Positions 9,594-19,813 of a stretch of DNA of 64,000 nt are shown here, one piece after another. The position numbers and the translations under genes were made by a program. Each line of letters opens with the position of its first letter. Within the stretch, counting starts at the first letter, position 1. The DNA comes from Microbacteriaceae bacterium (GTDB taxonomy: Bacteria > Actinomycetota > Actinomycetes > Actinomycetales > Microbacteriaceae), in NCBI GenBank assembly GCA_947452675.1, contig CANGDL010000002.1:62001-126000 (forward strand), written 5' to 3'. Under the pieces are notes generated by a model. The model had not been told where the DNA came from. It worked only from the letters and a program-made list of their open reading frames with translations, and did not search any database.

Positions 9594-10720
9594 GCCTTCT
9601 TGGCCTTTTGCTCGGCTATCGCAGTTTGATAGTGCTGCATCAACTTGTCGTTATTGCGTTCCCAGGTTCTACCCAAAACAGATTCACGAGCCTGTTTCGC
9701 GATTCGCTTGCGGAGCGTTGGATCTTCGAGCAGTTTCAACAAACTCTCACGATAAGGGCGCGGTTCATCCGGATTCACCAAGAGGCCGGTGATACCGTGC
9801 TCAATAAGGTGCACCGGCCCGCCGCGCGCCGGAGCAATGACAGGCAACTCGCTTGCCTGGGCTTCTTGGATGGTCTGCCCGAATGTCTCTTCGGTTCCAA
9901 AGTGAACAAAAACATCGAGAGTTGCATAGGCGTTTGCCAAGGCTTCGCCCTCGAGACGCCCGGTAAAGCTCACCGGCCTTCCGGCAAATTTCTCTTCGAG
10001 CGCCGCGCGTTCCGGGCCATCGCCAACCACTAAGAAGTCGACACCTTGCACCCCAAAGAGTTCGGCCATTCTTGAAACCTGTTTTTCGGCTGCCAAGCGA
10101 CCAACGAAGCCAACCAAGAGGTTGCCGGGCCGAACATACTTGGCTCGAAGCGCCTGAACCTCGAGTGTCTGTTTGCGATCTGGTCGATAAGCATTTAGGT
10201 CGATGCCACGGCCCCAGACATCGACCTTGCCGGCGTTGATCGCCGTTAGATTTGCCGCCGACTCTGGGGTGGGTGCGAGGGTGAGAGATGCCTGGCGGTG
10301 GATGCTGGCGACGAACTCGTCGACCGCGGGTTTGAGCAGGTCAAGGTTGTAGCGCTGGAGATAGCCAGAAATATCGGTCTGATAGATGGCAATTGCCGGG
10401 ATGTTTTGGCGCCTAGCAACCCTGAGTGCTTGCCGGCCGAGAGCGAATGGCGCTGCAACGTGAATGACGTCGGGTTTGAATTCCTTGAAAATTCGCTGCA
10501 TCGCCAAAAGCGGCAACGCCACCGGAAACTGCTTAAAGTGAAAGTGCTTGGTCTTGATAACCCGAAAACCCAGGTGGCTGTCAACCGGCGAGGTTGGAGC
10601 GATGATCAAGGCCTCGTGACCCTGTTCGTGAAGGGTGTCAAGCACGCGCAAAACGGAGTTGGTCACGCCATTCAACGATGGCAAAAAAGACTCGGTGACG
10701 ATTACAACCCGCTTTTTCAT
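9590..10720 (-). CDS. GT4-family glycosyltransferase
   Basis: ESFLPSLNGVTNSVLRVLDTL N-terminus, VGFVGRLAAEKQV, GTEETFGQTIQEAQASELPVIAPARGGP. Confidence 0.92.
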   Translation of the reverse strand: MKKRVVIVTESFLPSLNGVTNSVLRVLDTLHEQGHEALIIAPTSPVDSHLGFRVIKTKHFHFKQFPVALPLLAMQRIFKEFKPDVIHVAAPFALGRQALRVARRQNIPAIAIYQTDISGYLQRYNLDLLKPAVDEFVASIHRQASLTLAPTPESAANLTAINAGKVDVWGRGIDLNAYRPDRKQTLEVQALRAKYVRPGNLLVGFVGRLAAEKQVSRMAELFGVQGVDFLVVGDGPERAALEEKFAGRPVSFTGRLEGEALANAYATLDVFVHFGTEETFGQTIQEAQASELPVIAPARGGPVHLIEHGITGLLVNPDEPRPYRESLLKLLEDPTLRKRIAKQARESVLGRTWERNNDKLMQHYQTAIAEQKAKKA

Positions 10721-10768
10721 GTGTTCAGAATAAGAAATCCGGGTTAGCGGTTGATAAACCGACGCGAA

Positions 10769-11578
10769 CTACTTGGCAAACAGATTTATGAAGCCGTCTG
10801 TGGCAGCCAGGTTTCCATCGGCATAGACAAAAAGAGCCTCAAGGTCGTCAATGCGATTTAGGTGAGCAATGGCTCGCTCACCTTCGGCAAAGGCTGCAGT
10901 TGCCCAAACATCTGCAGTGACTAGGTCGCGCGCGATAACGCTTACCTGAACAAAATCTTGATTTGGTGCAAGCCCTACGGCCTTTGGGTTCCAGATGTGG
11001 TTTCCCCGTTCGGCGGAACCGCTGGTTGCCATCGCCCTGAAAGTTGTTCGGTGGAGATCAACCACGGTCAACACTCCAGCCTCAGGCGCAGCGATTGAAA
11101 TTGGCTTGCTGATACCCATGCGCCAGTCAATCGCCTCGGTCACACCATCAGAAATCATGATGTCTCCGCCGGCATTCAAGGTGAAATCTGTGATTCCCTG
11201 TTCAAGCACGTATTCCGCCGCACGCTCGGCCGCCCAAGTTTTCACAAGACCGGATGGGTCGAACGTGTGCTCAGATGTGAAGGCACTGAACCAGCCATCC
11301 GTGGTTTTTTCCCACTGTTCGCAGGCGTTCCAAATCTCATCCACCACCGGCGGGCACGCGGCAACCGAGGTCTCGCCTCGAGCGAGTCTTGAAAGTGGTG
11401 ACTCAGGCTTATAGAGACTAAAAATTCGATCGGCCTCGTGGAGGATCGCGCACGCTTGGTTCAAGACAATCGAGGTATCGCTGTCGCTCAGCGAACTGCG
11501 GCCGTGAAAGCTGAAGCCCGTGCCCATAGCAAGCTCGATGTGCTCGAACTGTTTTGGTTGGTGGCTGACTTCGGTCAT
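10769..11578 (-). CDS. apbE: FAD:protein FMN transferase (ApbE-like)
   Basis: FDPSGLVKTWAAERAAE, LNAGGDIMISDG, ATSGSAERGNHIWNPK; TAATG overlap with upstream gene. Confidence 0.9.
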   Translation of the reverse strand: MTEVSHQPKQFEHIELAMGTGFSFHGRSSLSDSDTSIVLNQACAILHEADRIFSLYKPESPLSRLARGETSVAACPPVVDEIWNACEQWEKTTDGWFSAFTSEHTFDPSGLVKTWAAERAAEYVLEQGITDFTLNAGGDIMISDGVTEAIDWRMGISKPISIAAPEAGVLTVVDLHRTTFRAMATSGSAERGNHIWNPKAVGLAPNQDFVQVSVIARDLVTADVWATAAFAEGERAIAHLNRIDDLEALFVYADGNLAATDGFINLFAK

Positions 11579-12033
11579 TAGCCCAACTTAGTGATTGCGC
11601 TGGCTAGCGCAGATTTAAAGGCGTCGGTCGTGTAGGTTGCGCCACCTAGGTTTGCGAAGTTTGTGCTCTGAGCCTTGATCGCATACTGAACCAAGTATGG
11701 AAATGCCTGGTCGCGACCATTGCTGGCCGTCGATTGGCCCACGTCGATTGCCGAAATTTTGCCGTTCTTGCGGGTTACCGAAAGTTGAATGGTGCCGAAT
11801 TGATAAGGAACCGGGTCACTGGTGACGGTCTTGTTCGGCTTAGCGGCGCCTCCAGTTTTGGTGCCGATTGGGGTAACCGCGATGGTTGAGGTGGTCGCCG
11901 GGTTTAGGTGGTTATTGACCAACAGACCGCCGGCAATGCTCAACACGCTAAAAACAGTTGCGCCGAGCTTCCACTTGCGTTTGCTTGGTAAAACCGCGTT
12001 TGTGTATGGGCTGTTGCCGCTAGAACTTTGCAA
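11578..12033 (-). CDS. FMN-binding domain protein (paralogue 2)
   Basis: FMN_bind-like C-terminus FPYLVQYAIKAQSTNFANLGGATYTTDAFKSAL; likely TTG start overlapping the upstream gene end (the longer ORF in the track runs into that gene). Confidence 0.75.
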   Translation of the reverse strand: MQSSSGNSPYTNAVLPSKRKWKLGATVFSVLSIAGGLLVNNHLNPATTSTIAVTPIGTKTGGAAKPNKTVTSDPVPYQFGTIQLSVTRKNGKISAIDVGQSTASNGRDQAFPYLVQYAIKAQSTNFANLGGATYTTDAFKSALASAITKLG

Positions 12034-12712
12034 GTGCTGACTCCAGAGACTGCTTGAACGCATCGGTGGTGAAGGTTGCGCCACCAAGGTTGCCGAAGCT
12101 TGAACCATTGGCCTGCACTGCATATTGAACCAGGTATGGGAAAGCGCCTTGGCGGCCTCCGCTCGCCCCTGCCTGAAGCAGGTTGACCGCGGTGATCTTG
12201 CCGTTGGCCTTAGTGACCGATACTTGCACCGTTCCATACCGGTAAGAGATGGATGAGCCGTTCTTGGTGACACTTGCCGAAGCGGCTGGTGCGGCTGGCG
12301 TGGAGACCGGAGCTGGGGATGTCACTGCTGGCGACGCAGCCGATGTTGTTGGCTTTGTGCCGCTGGCGCTGTTTGAACCGGTGTTTGTCGATTTGGTGGT
12401 TTTGGTATGGGTAGTCGATTTGGTTTTTGACGTTGCAGCCGATGCCGCTGGGGTTGAGGAGGTGACTGGCGTGGTTGAGCTGGTTGGCGTAGAAGAATCG
12501 ACGGGCGCACTAGTGTTCAGGCTCTCCGAACCTGCAGAAGTGCCAGCAGGAATTGCCGAAGTGCCTGCCGAGCCAGCCCCTGCTCCAGTTGTAAGTGGCG
12601 AAGCTGCAGCCGAAAAACCTGAGCTGATTTGGGCTGCTTGGCCGGCCTGATAACCCGCTGCGACAAGACCCAGCGAAAGAATACTAATGAATGACTTGGT
12701 ACCTTTTCTCAC
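12020..12712 (-). CDS. Secreted FMN-binding domain protein with long S/T/P/A linker (paralogue 1)
   Basis: GTG at 12712 overlapping the TGA of the upstream gene; signal-like N-terminus; C-terminus FPYLVQYAVQANGSSFGNLGGATFTTDAFKQSL. Confidence 0.8.
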   Translation of the reverse strand: MRKGTKSFISILSLGLVAAGYQAGQAAQISSGFSAAASPLTTGAGAGSAGTSAIPAGTSAGSESLNTSAPVDSSTPTSSTTPVTSSTPAASAATSKTKSTTHTKTTKSTNTGSNSASGTKPTTSAASPAVTSPAPVSTPAAPAASASVTKNGSSISYRYGTVQVSVTKANGKITAVNLLQAGASGGRQGAFPYLVQYAVQANGSSFGNLGGATFTTDAFKQSLESALAKF

Positions 12713-14118
12713 CAGGCGAACTCCTCTGCATGCACCTGGTTTGCTGGGGTTCCAGCGCGAAGCACACTCTTTTCTACGTTGTGCGTCCAACCAGTAGGGC
12801 CACAAATAAATACATCTGAATCAACAATCTTTGGTGCGATGTCAGCCAAACGAACCTGGTCTGAGCGACCCGTGCCGTCGGCGTTCATCCAAGATGAATG
12901 GTTGGCGCGAGGGCCATCCATGATCTCAAGCTTGAAACCGCGGTGGCGGCAAAGCACCTGGATCTCTTCGAGCAGAGCAGCGTCGGCACGATTGCGAAGG
13001 CGATAAATCACAGTCACATCGCCTGGACGAGCGGCCATCGACTCGGCCAGTGCTCGAATCGGCGGAATGCCGATTCCCGAAGCCACCAAGACAACCTTTT
13101 CTTTGGTGCGGCGCTCTTCGGTGAAGACACCGTATGGGCCCTCGAGCAAAACCGGGGTTCCAGGCTTGATGTGCTGAAGCAATCCGGTGTCATCGCCGCG
13201 GCGACCAATTGTGAAGCGCACGAAACGTGAGTTTGGTGCCGCCGAGATTGAGAATGGGTGAGGGCGCCACCACTGGGTTGGGGTCAGCACACGAAGCATG
13301 TAAAACTGGCCTGCCTTTCCCCCCAGTTTGGCGACGTTCTTTCCGGATAGATAAATGGACGAGCTATCGCTCGAAGCAGGAACAACCGACTGAACCTTGA
13401 GGCCAACCACGAAGTGGCGAAGCAGCGGTGCAAGAACCCGATACCAAGCCAAGTTGAAGACGACGAATAGATAAAGAGTGACCCAGAAAACGGTCTGAAC
13501 TGGTTTTCCATGGATGTCGCTGCCGGTTGAGAACTGGTGAGGAACCGCTGCAAGAACAGCGACGTAAGACATGATGTGAACGATGTACCACGCCTCATAG
13601 CTCATCTTGCGACGAGCAAAGTTGAGCGAGGTGACGACTACGGCAATCATCAGCGCGAGGCCGATGGTTGCTGTCCACATGTCTGGCACGTTGAAGAAAA
13701 GGTTCACCATTTCTGAGACCAGATTCTTGCCATCGGTGATTGCGAAGCTGGTAAGCGAAGCCAAGAAGTGGACAACCACAAAGTAGAGCACCGGTTTGCC
13801 AAGCTTTTTGTGGGCAAGGGTAGCGCGGTCGTGACCATAGAATTTGTCGATCCATGGCACACGGGCAATCAAAAGCATGTGGATTAGCAAAAGGTCTGTG
13901 CCGACCAATGCGGTTAGACGACTGACAGCGTTCAGTGCACTCGGCACATCATGTATGCCCTTTAGGCCGCCATCGATCAAAAACATCAGGGTTACAGCGA
14001 GAACGCTTCCCCACGCAATCGCCTCAATAACATCTTGAGCGCGCTTTAGACGTAGGAATTTCTTGTAGCCCAAACGGACCTTGCCCGTTGGCTTCACGAA
14101 AGTTACCTGGTTTGTCAT
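12709..14118 (-). CDS. Ferric reductase-like transmembrane / ferredoxin-NADP reductase family protein
   Basis: N-terminal multi-TM with conserved His; FAD motif RPHPFSIS; NAD(P) motif LVASGIGIPPIRAL; CGPTGW. Confidence 0.88.
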   Translation of the reverse strand: MTNQVTFVKPTGKVRLGYKKFLRLKRAQDVIEAIAWGSVLAVTLMFLIDGGLKGIHDVPSALNAVSRLTALVGTDLLLIHMLLIARVPWIDKFYGHDRATLAHKKLGKPVLYFVVVHFLASLTSFAITDGKNLVSEMVNLFFNVPDMWTATIGLALMIAVVVTSLNFARRKMSYEAWYIVHIMSYVAVLAAVPHQFSTGSDIHGKPVQTVFWVTLYLFVVFNLAWYRVLAPLLRHFVVGLKVQSVVPASSDSSSIYLSGKNVAKLGGKAGQFYMLRVLTPTQWWRPHPFSISAAPNSRFVRFTIGRRGDDTGLLQHIKPGTPVLLEGPYGVFTEERRTKEKVVLVASGIGIPPIRALAESMAARPGDVTVIYRLRNRADAALLEEIQVLCRHRGFKLEIMDGPRANHSSWMNADGTGRSDQVRLADIAPKIVDSDVFICGPTGWTHNVEKSVLRAGTPANQVHAEEFAW

Positions 14119-14182
14119 GTCTTCAGTTTTGCGGGCTTACTTGGGAGTTTCCTGTGAACTAACTGCGAACAGAGTGTAAATC

Positions 14183-14731
14183 TCACCAAGTACTTGGCGC
14201 AGGCTCCTTGCCCTTAGGCAATGCCGAGTCTGCGGCCCACCTCTTTACCCATTCGGGTAATACCGGAACCGGACCATACCAGTCATGGGTTACTTCTAGA
14301 ACTTCGGCCGGCGTGACGATTCCGCGAGATTTCTTCAAGAAACGGATTCGCACGATTCCCTGGGTATAAATCTCTCCGTTGACTACCATTCGCTGATCGA
14401 AATAAAAGGCCTGATCATCCCAGCCGATAACCTTCGACTCCATACCGAACTTCTGCCAAGGCATGAGCGATTTTCTAAAGGTGATGGTTTCGGCGACCAC
14501 CACCGGATACCAGCCAAGCTTCTTCCAATGAGTCCAGGTGCCCGAACGAAGTGCCAGGTCATACCTGCTCAAATCGAAAAGAACCGGGAACTTGCCGTTG
14601 TTCATGTGCTGAAAAACGTCAAGGTCACTTGGCCAAACCCTAAAGTTGCGCTTACCGACATCTGACCAGTGCAACTTATCCCGAAACCGCCAACTGACGA
14701 GTTCATAGAAGAGGCGCAACCAGAGGTTCAT
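14183..14731 (-). CDS. Acyl-CoA thioesterase-like (4HBT/hotdog) protein
   Basis: RVWPSDLDVFQHMNNGKF hotdog signature. Confidence 0.78.
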   Translation of the reverse strand: MNLWLRLFYELVSWRFRDKLHWSDVGKRNFRVWPSDLDVFQHMNNGKFPVLFDLSRYDLALRSGTWTHWKKLGWYPVVVAETITFRKSLMPWQKFGMESKVIGWDDQAFYFDQRMVVNGEIYTQGIVRIRFLKKSRGIVTPAEVLEVTHDWYGPVPVLPEWVKRWAADSALPKGKEPAPSTW

Positions 14732-14735
14732 CGAC

Positions 14736-16700
14736 TTACCAAATCTTGACGCGAAGAGCTGGGTCCAACCAGAGCTTGTCCCCCGGCTTCACATCGAAGG
14801 CATCATAGAAGGCGTCAATGTTGCGAACGATTTGATTGCAGCGGAATTCTGCCGGCGAGTGCGGATCGGTTGCCAGGCGCTGAATCAGAATTTCATCTCG
14901 ACCCTTCGTGCGCCAGGCCTGCGCCCAGCTCATGAAGAGGCGCTGGCGGCCGGTAAGGCCATCGATTACGACATCTTCGTTGTCACCCAACATCATTTCG
15001 TAGGCCTTGAATGCGATTCCCAAACCACCGAGGTCACCAATGTTTTCACCGATTGTGAGCTCACCATTGACCTTGTGCTCATCGGCCAACTGCGAAGGTG
15101 ATAGCTCGTTGTACTGACCGATAAGAGCCCCGGTAAGGTTTTCGAAAGCCTCACGGTCTGCATCAGACCACCAAGACTCGAGCTTGCCGTCGCCGTCATA
15201 CTTGCTGCCCTGGTCGTCGAAACCGTGACCAATTTCATGACCGATCACGCCACCGATGGCACCGAAGTTCACGGCGTCGTCGGTTGAAAGCGAGAAGAAA
15301 GGTGGCTGCAGAATTGCGGCCGGGAACACGATCTCGTTGAAGCCCGGGTTGTAATAAGCGTTTACGGTCTGCGGGGTCATGAACCACTCATCGCGGTCGA
15401 TCGGGCTGCCAATCTTGGCAAGCTCCTTGGCGGCCCCCCAAGCCGCAACGCGGCGGACGTTGCCAACTAGGTCATCACGGCGAATCTCGATTGAGCTATA
15501 GTCCTTCCACTTAACCGGGAAGCCGATCTTTGGGGTGAACTTGTCTAGCTTGGTTAGCGCCTTGACCTTGGTTTCTTCGGTCATCCACTCCAACTTGTTG
15601 ATGCTGTCACGGTAGGCCTCGATCAAATAGCTGACCAACTCATCCATACGAGTTTTGGCTTCTGCAGGGAAGTATTTGTCGACATAGATCTTGCCGATTG
15701 CCTCGCCAAGCGAGCCCTCTACCAGCGAGACGGCACGCTTCCAACGCGCGCGGTTCATCGGTGCACCGGTTAACTTGGTTCCATAGAAGTCGAAGCGCTC
15801 GTTCACAAACTCATCGCTCAGAAGGCTTGAGGTGGAGCGAATTACCTGCCAGGCCAACCAAAGCTTGATGGTATCGAGATGTTCGTTGTTCCAAAGCTTG
15901 CCTAGACCTTCGAAGAAGCTTGGCATGCAAACGTTGAGCTCGGCCAAGACCTTGGCGTCAAACTTCGCTGCGGTTAGCCAAATGGTCCAGTCGAAAGTCG
16001 GAGTCAGCGCGTCAAGGTGAGCGCGTGCGGTCAGGTTATAGGTCTTCTCGGCGTCGCGAGTTGCCACATTGTCCCAGTGAATTTTGGCTAGCTCGGTCTC
16101 GAAGTGCATGATCTTGTGCGCTCCGGCGAGCGCCTCATCGTCATCCCAACCAGCAAACGTGAGCATCTGCGCGATGTGAGGCACATATGCGTCACGGATT
16201 TCGGCATGCTTCTCTTCTCGGTAATAGGCCTCGTCCGGAAGCCCCAAGCCGCCCTGAGCGAGGTTGAGAATGTAACGGTCCGGATTGCCCTCGTCGTTGT
16301 CGACCCAAATGCCAAACAGACCTGAAAGGCCTAGGTGCTCATAGGTGCCAAGCAGGTGAGTTGCGTCATCGATTTGACGAACCTGCTCAATAAGTTTTAG
16401 ATCGGCAGCGATGGGAGCGGCGCCGAGTTCGTTCGCGCGGTCCTCATCCAGGAATGATGCATAGAGATCACCGATCTGCTGGCTCACTCCGGCCTGGGGG
16501 TTGGCTGCCGCCTCATCGAGCACCTCGCGAACCGCCGCCTCGGCATCATCTGCGAGCATCGCGAATGCTCCATAAATGGCCTTATCTTCAGGGATGTCCA
16601 CCTCGGCGAACCACTTGCCATTCACGTGTTGGAAGAGGTCATCCTGGGGACGAATGCTTGCGTTGAGTTCGTTGGCGTCGATGCCTGGGTTCATGCTCAT
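14736..16700 (-). CDS. M13 family zinc metallopeptidase (neprilysin/PepO-like)
   Basis: VIGHEIGHGFDDQG; GENIGDLGG; NAYYNPGFNEIVFPAAILQPPFF. Confidence 0.95.
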   Translation of the reverse strand: MSMNPGIDANELNASIRPQDDLFQHVNGKWFAEVDIPEDKAIYGAFAMLADDAEAAVREVLDEAAANPQAGVSQQIGDLYASFLDEDRANELGAAPIAADLKLIEQVRQIDDATHLLGTYEHLGLSGLFGIWVDNDEGNPDRYILNLAQGGLGLPDEAYYREEKHAEIRDAYVPHIAQMLTFAGWDDDEALAGAHKIMHFETELAKIHWDNVATRDAEKTYNLTARAHLDALTPTFDWTIWLTAAKFDAKVLAELNVCMPSFFEGLGKLWNNEHLDTIKLWLAWQVIRSTSSLLSDEFVNERFDFYGTKLTGAPMNRARWKRAVSLVEGSLGEAIGKIYVDKYFPAEAKTRMDELVSYLIEAYRDSINKLEWMTEETKVKALTKLDKFTPKIGFPVKWKDYSSIEIRRDDLVGNVRRVAAWGAAKELAKIGSPIDRDEWFMTPQTVNAYYNPGFNEIVFPAAILQPPFFSLSTDDAVNFGAIGGVIGHEIGHGFDDQGSKYDGDGKLESWWSDADREAFENLTGALIGQYNELSPSQLADEHKVNGELTIGENIGDLGGLGIAFKAYEMMLGDNEDVVIDGLTGRQRLFMSWAQAWRTKGRDEILIQRLATDPHSPAEFRCNQIVRNIDAFYDAFDVKPGDKLWLDPALRVKIW

Positions 16701-16755
16701 TCCTACATCCTAAATCTCTATTTCGTTCAGAATGGGTCGGGTTTAGAATGAAACT

Positions 16756-17667
16756 GTGGACCTTCAAAAAATCATCTTGTATTACGGCTTCGCTCCGGTC
16801 GCTGACCCGGTTGCGCTGAAGCTTTGGCAGAAGACTCTTTGCGAGTCTCTAGGCCTGAAGGGTCGCATCATCGTCTCTGAGCACGGCATCAATGGAACCC
16901 TCGGCGGCGACATGATGGCTCTGAAAAAGTATGTCCGTCAGACTCGCGAGTATCCGGGCTTTGGCAAGATCGACTTCAAGTGGTCGGATGGCACCGGAAA
17001 TGACTTCCCACGCCTGTCGGTCAAGAACCGCCCGGAACTTGTTGCCTTCAAAGCCCCGGATGAGGTCAAGGTTGACAAATCGGGCGTTACCAACGGTGGA
17101 AAGCACCTGAAGCCTGCTCAGGTGAACAAGCTGGTTGAAGAGCGTGGCGACGAGGTCGTCTTCTTCGATGGCCGCAACGCATTCGAGGCCAAGATTGGCA
17201 AGTTCAAGAACGCTATTGTGCCTGATGTTGAAACCTCGCACGACTTTATTGCCGAACTTGAGTCGGGCAAGTATGACCACATCAAAGACAAGCCAATCGT
17301 CACCTATTGCACCGGTGGAATCCGTTGCGAGATTTTGTCTGCGGTAATGATCAAGCGTGGCTTCAAAGAGGTCTACCAAATTGATGGCGGCATCGTTCGC
17401 TATGGAGAAACCTTCAAGGACAAGGGCCTCTGGGAGGGCTCGCTATACATCTTTGATGACCGCATGGTTCAGGACTTCAGCGATGAGGCAGTAGTCATTG
17501 GCGAGTGTGAAAACTGTGGTGGCGCAACCAACTCGTTCCGCAACTGTGCAAACGTTGGCTGTAAGGACCTGGTTTTGCTTTGCGACACCTGCTACGCCGA
17601 CCCGAGCCACTCTGAGCACAAGCCGACCCACACCCGCGGCAAGCGTCACGCTGATCAGGTTGGCTAG
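16756..17667 (+). CDS. trhO: Rhodanese-domain protein, TrhO (tRNA uridine hydroxylase)-like
   Basis: GTG start; rhodanese loop [10 protein letters not shown]-terminal Cys-rich [29 protein letters not shown]. Confidence 0.9.
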   Translation: MDLQKIILYYGFAPVADPVALKLWQKTLCESLGLKGRIIVSEHGINGTLGGDMMALKKYVRQTREYPGFGKIDFKWSDGTGNDFPRLSVKNRPELVAFKAPDEVKVDKSGVTNGGKHLKPAQVNKLVEERGDEVVFFDGRNAFEAKIGKFKNAIVPDVETSHDFIAELESGKYDHIKDKPIVTYCTGGIRCEILSAVMIKRGFKEVYQIDGGIVRYGETFKDKGLWEGSLYIFDDRMVQDFSDEAVVIGECENCGGATNSFRNCANVGCKDLVLLCDTCYADPSHSEHKPTHTRGKRHADQVG

Positions 17668-17763
17668 GGTTTTCCCTAGTTTTCCGACACGCTTTCGCGT
17701 TTTGGCTGGGGGTAACCCTTATTTTTGGACCGGTCTAATATCCGGACAAGGTTGTCTAGTCTG

Positions 17764-19740
17764 ATGACTAGTTCAAACACATTCAAAAAATTCATCTCGA
17801 TCGGCGCGGCCGCGCTGCTCGCAATTGGCGGCTCGGCATTGCCGGCACAAGCAACCAACACCAACCCTCTAAATGTTACAGTCAGCTCGACTTACGCACC
17901 TTCAAGCGGTCAGACCGCTCGCGTTGGCAACTCATTGACCAACCTTGGAGTCAGCACTTTCACCCCTGCCTTCAACGGTTCCGGCGTTCAGTTGTCTAAC
18001 CTAACCTTCGACGTCGTTTGGTTTGCCTGTGACACAGCTAAGTCAACAATCGCAACTGACACCACAGATGGAACGACACCTTCAGGAACGTTCCGCACCG
18101 ACTGTCATGTAATCACCGTAGGTGCTCCGACAAACTCCTCCTATGTAATTGATCAGACCTACCTAGGCAAGTACATCGGCGTTTGGACCAAGGCGACCGA
18201 CTCAGTTTCTGGTGGCTGGGCCGCTTTCTCGAGTGCAACCACTGGGGCCGTTCAGGCCGCACTACCGACCGCGACGACCCACGCGAGCATTGCAACCACA
18301 ACAGGAACCGCCAACCAAGTTGGAGCCACAATCACAGCAACTGACACTGTCTGGACAAGCGGTTCGGGTTCTGGCAAATGGTATGTCTGCACTAATGGAG
18401 GAGCCCCCTCGGTGTTCGTTCCGATGGATTGCAACGCCCTTCAAGTTTCCAGCTCTGACACCTCTGCTGTAACGACTGCCACTTACACAATTCCTTCAAT
18501 TTTTTACTGTGGTCAGGTTTGTACCGTCGCCGGAGTTAGCTCAACCGGTCGCTACCTACGGTGGGGCTCGGTTAACCAGACAGTTCCTGACCTGTCTGGA
18601 ACCTACGGTCCTATCACTTCCACCCCAAGCGGCGGAGGCGGCGGCGGAGGCGGAGGCGGAGCCCCGTCATCCGGAACTCTTACGGCGGCACCCTCGACCC
18701 CGGTTATTACCAACGGCGTCGCGACCGTGACCCAGGGCACTTGGTCTGGTTCAGTTAGCTTGACCCGCGGTTGGAAGCTTTGCTCAACGGCAAGCACCGC
18801 AGCTACAGGTAGCTACTTCGCGAGCCCTCCTCAATTCTCGCCAAGTACTTGCAAATACTTCATCGCTAACCCGATTACAAGCGCGACCTACGGCAGCAGC
18901 GACATTATCCAAAGCAACCCTCTAACCGTTCCAGCGACCGTGAACTTGGTCACAAACTGCGTTTCAAGTGGTGGTTCGAGCCTTTGCACCACAACTTCGA
19001 CCTCTACGACGGGCATGTACCTCGCTTGGTATGAGTTCGACAATGGAGTTTGGGCTATCTCTGCCGCAGTTGACACAGCCGGAACTGTTTCAAACCAAAA
19101 CAACCAGCAGCAAAATAATCAGCAGCAGAACAGCCAACAGCAACAGAGCGCACCAGAGGCTCCAACCTGGCAAGCCCCAATCGTCAACCAGGTGCCAAAC
19201 CTGAGCAAGGCGGTCACTACTGCCGGCGGTCAGATCACTCTTAAGGACGACAGCTTCACGGGACTAAAGTCGGTAACCGTTGGTGGCAAACCGGTTAGCG
19301 TCACAGTCGGCGCTAACGGTTCGGTCATCATCCCTGTTCCTGCAGGTCAGACCGGCGCAGCCGACCTCACGCTGACATTCGACACCGGAACTATCACCAT
19401 CATCGACGGCATCAAGTATGTTGCCCCTGTTGATGTTGCTGCAGTTCCAATTCGAGACATCGCGGTGGCAGCTGGCTCGACCAAGGTGACCACTGCCCTT
19501 GCCGACCAGATTCGACAGGCTGCATTTGCCAACATGACGAACAACTCGATTCAGTGTGTTGCCTATGCGGCAAATGGGTCAGCGTCTGCAAAGGCAGCAG
19601 CTGCGGCGACCGCCACTCAGGCCTGTGCGCTTGCAGTGAAGGCTAACCCTGGTCTTCAGGTAACCGCGGTCAACGTTGTCGTCAACAAGGCCAAGGCTCG
19701 CAAGACCGGTGTGGGCATCAAGGTCTATAAGCAAAACTAA
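17764..19740 (+). CDS. Large secreted/surface protein with poly-Gly and Q/N-rich linkers, IPT/TIG-like segment and OmpA-like C-terminal stretch
   Basis: ATG at 17764 with signal peptide (...LLAIGGSALPAQA); S/T-rich repeats; SGGGGGGGGGGAPSSG; NQNNQQQNNQQQNSQQQQ. Confidence 0.7.
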   Translation: MTSSNTFKKFISIGAAALLAIGGSALPAQATNTNPLNVTVSSTYAPSSGQTARVGNSLTNLGVSTFTPAFNGSGVQLSNLTFDVVWFACDTAKSTIATDTTDGTTPSGTFRTDCHVITVGAPTNSSYVIDQTYLGKYIGVWTKATDSVSGGWAAFSSATTGAVQAALPTATTHASIATTTGTANQVGATITATDTVWTSGSGSGKWYVCTNGGAPSVFVPMDCNALQVSSSDTSAVTTATYTIPSIFYCGQVCTVAGVSSTGRYLRWGSVNQTVPDLSGTYGPITSTPSGGGGGGGGGGAPSSGTLTAAPSTPVITNGVATVTQGTWSGSVSLTRGWKLCSTASTAATGSYFASPPQFSPSTCKYFIANPITSATYGSSDIIQSNPLTVPATVNLVTNCVSSGGSSLCTTTSTSTTGMYLAWYEFDNGVWAISAAVDTAGTVSNQNNQQQNNQQQNSQQQQSAPEAPTWQAPIVNQVPNLSKAVTTAGGQITLKDDSFTGLKSVTVGGKPVSVTVGANGSVIIPVPAGQTGAADLTLTFDTGTITIIDGIKYVAPVDVAAVPIRDIAVAAGSTKVTTALADQIRQAAFANMTNNSIQCVAYAANGSASAKAAAAATATQACALAVKANPGLQVTAVNVVVNKAKARKTGVGIKVYKQN

Positions 19741-19745
19741 TCAAA

Positions 19746-19796
19746 TAAAAAACTCCCTCCCGGTGACTCAATTCCGGGAGGGACTTTTTCTTTAAC
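19746..19796. terminator. Bidirectional intrinsic terminator between convergent genes
   Basis: aaaaaactccctcccggtgactcaattccgggagggactttttctt: long GC stem flanked by A-run and T-run. Confidence 0.85.
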
Positions 19797-19813
19797 AAAA
19801 CGGCATAGAGAGA

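Noticed and set aside
12249-12650. 133-aa ORF antisense to the FMN-binding protein linker
   Set aside because: Val/Ala/Glu-rich artefact antisense to an S/T/P/A-rich coding segment
18591-18730. Glycine-codon repeat as a possible CRISPR or VNTR locus
   Set aside because: It is an in-frame poly-Gly linker; no repeat-spacer pattern
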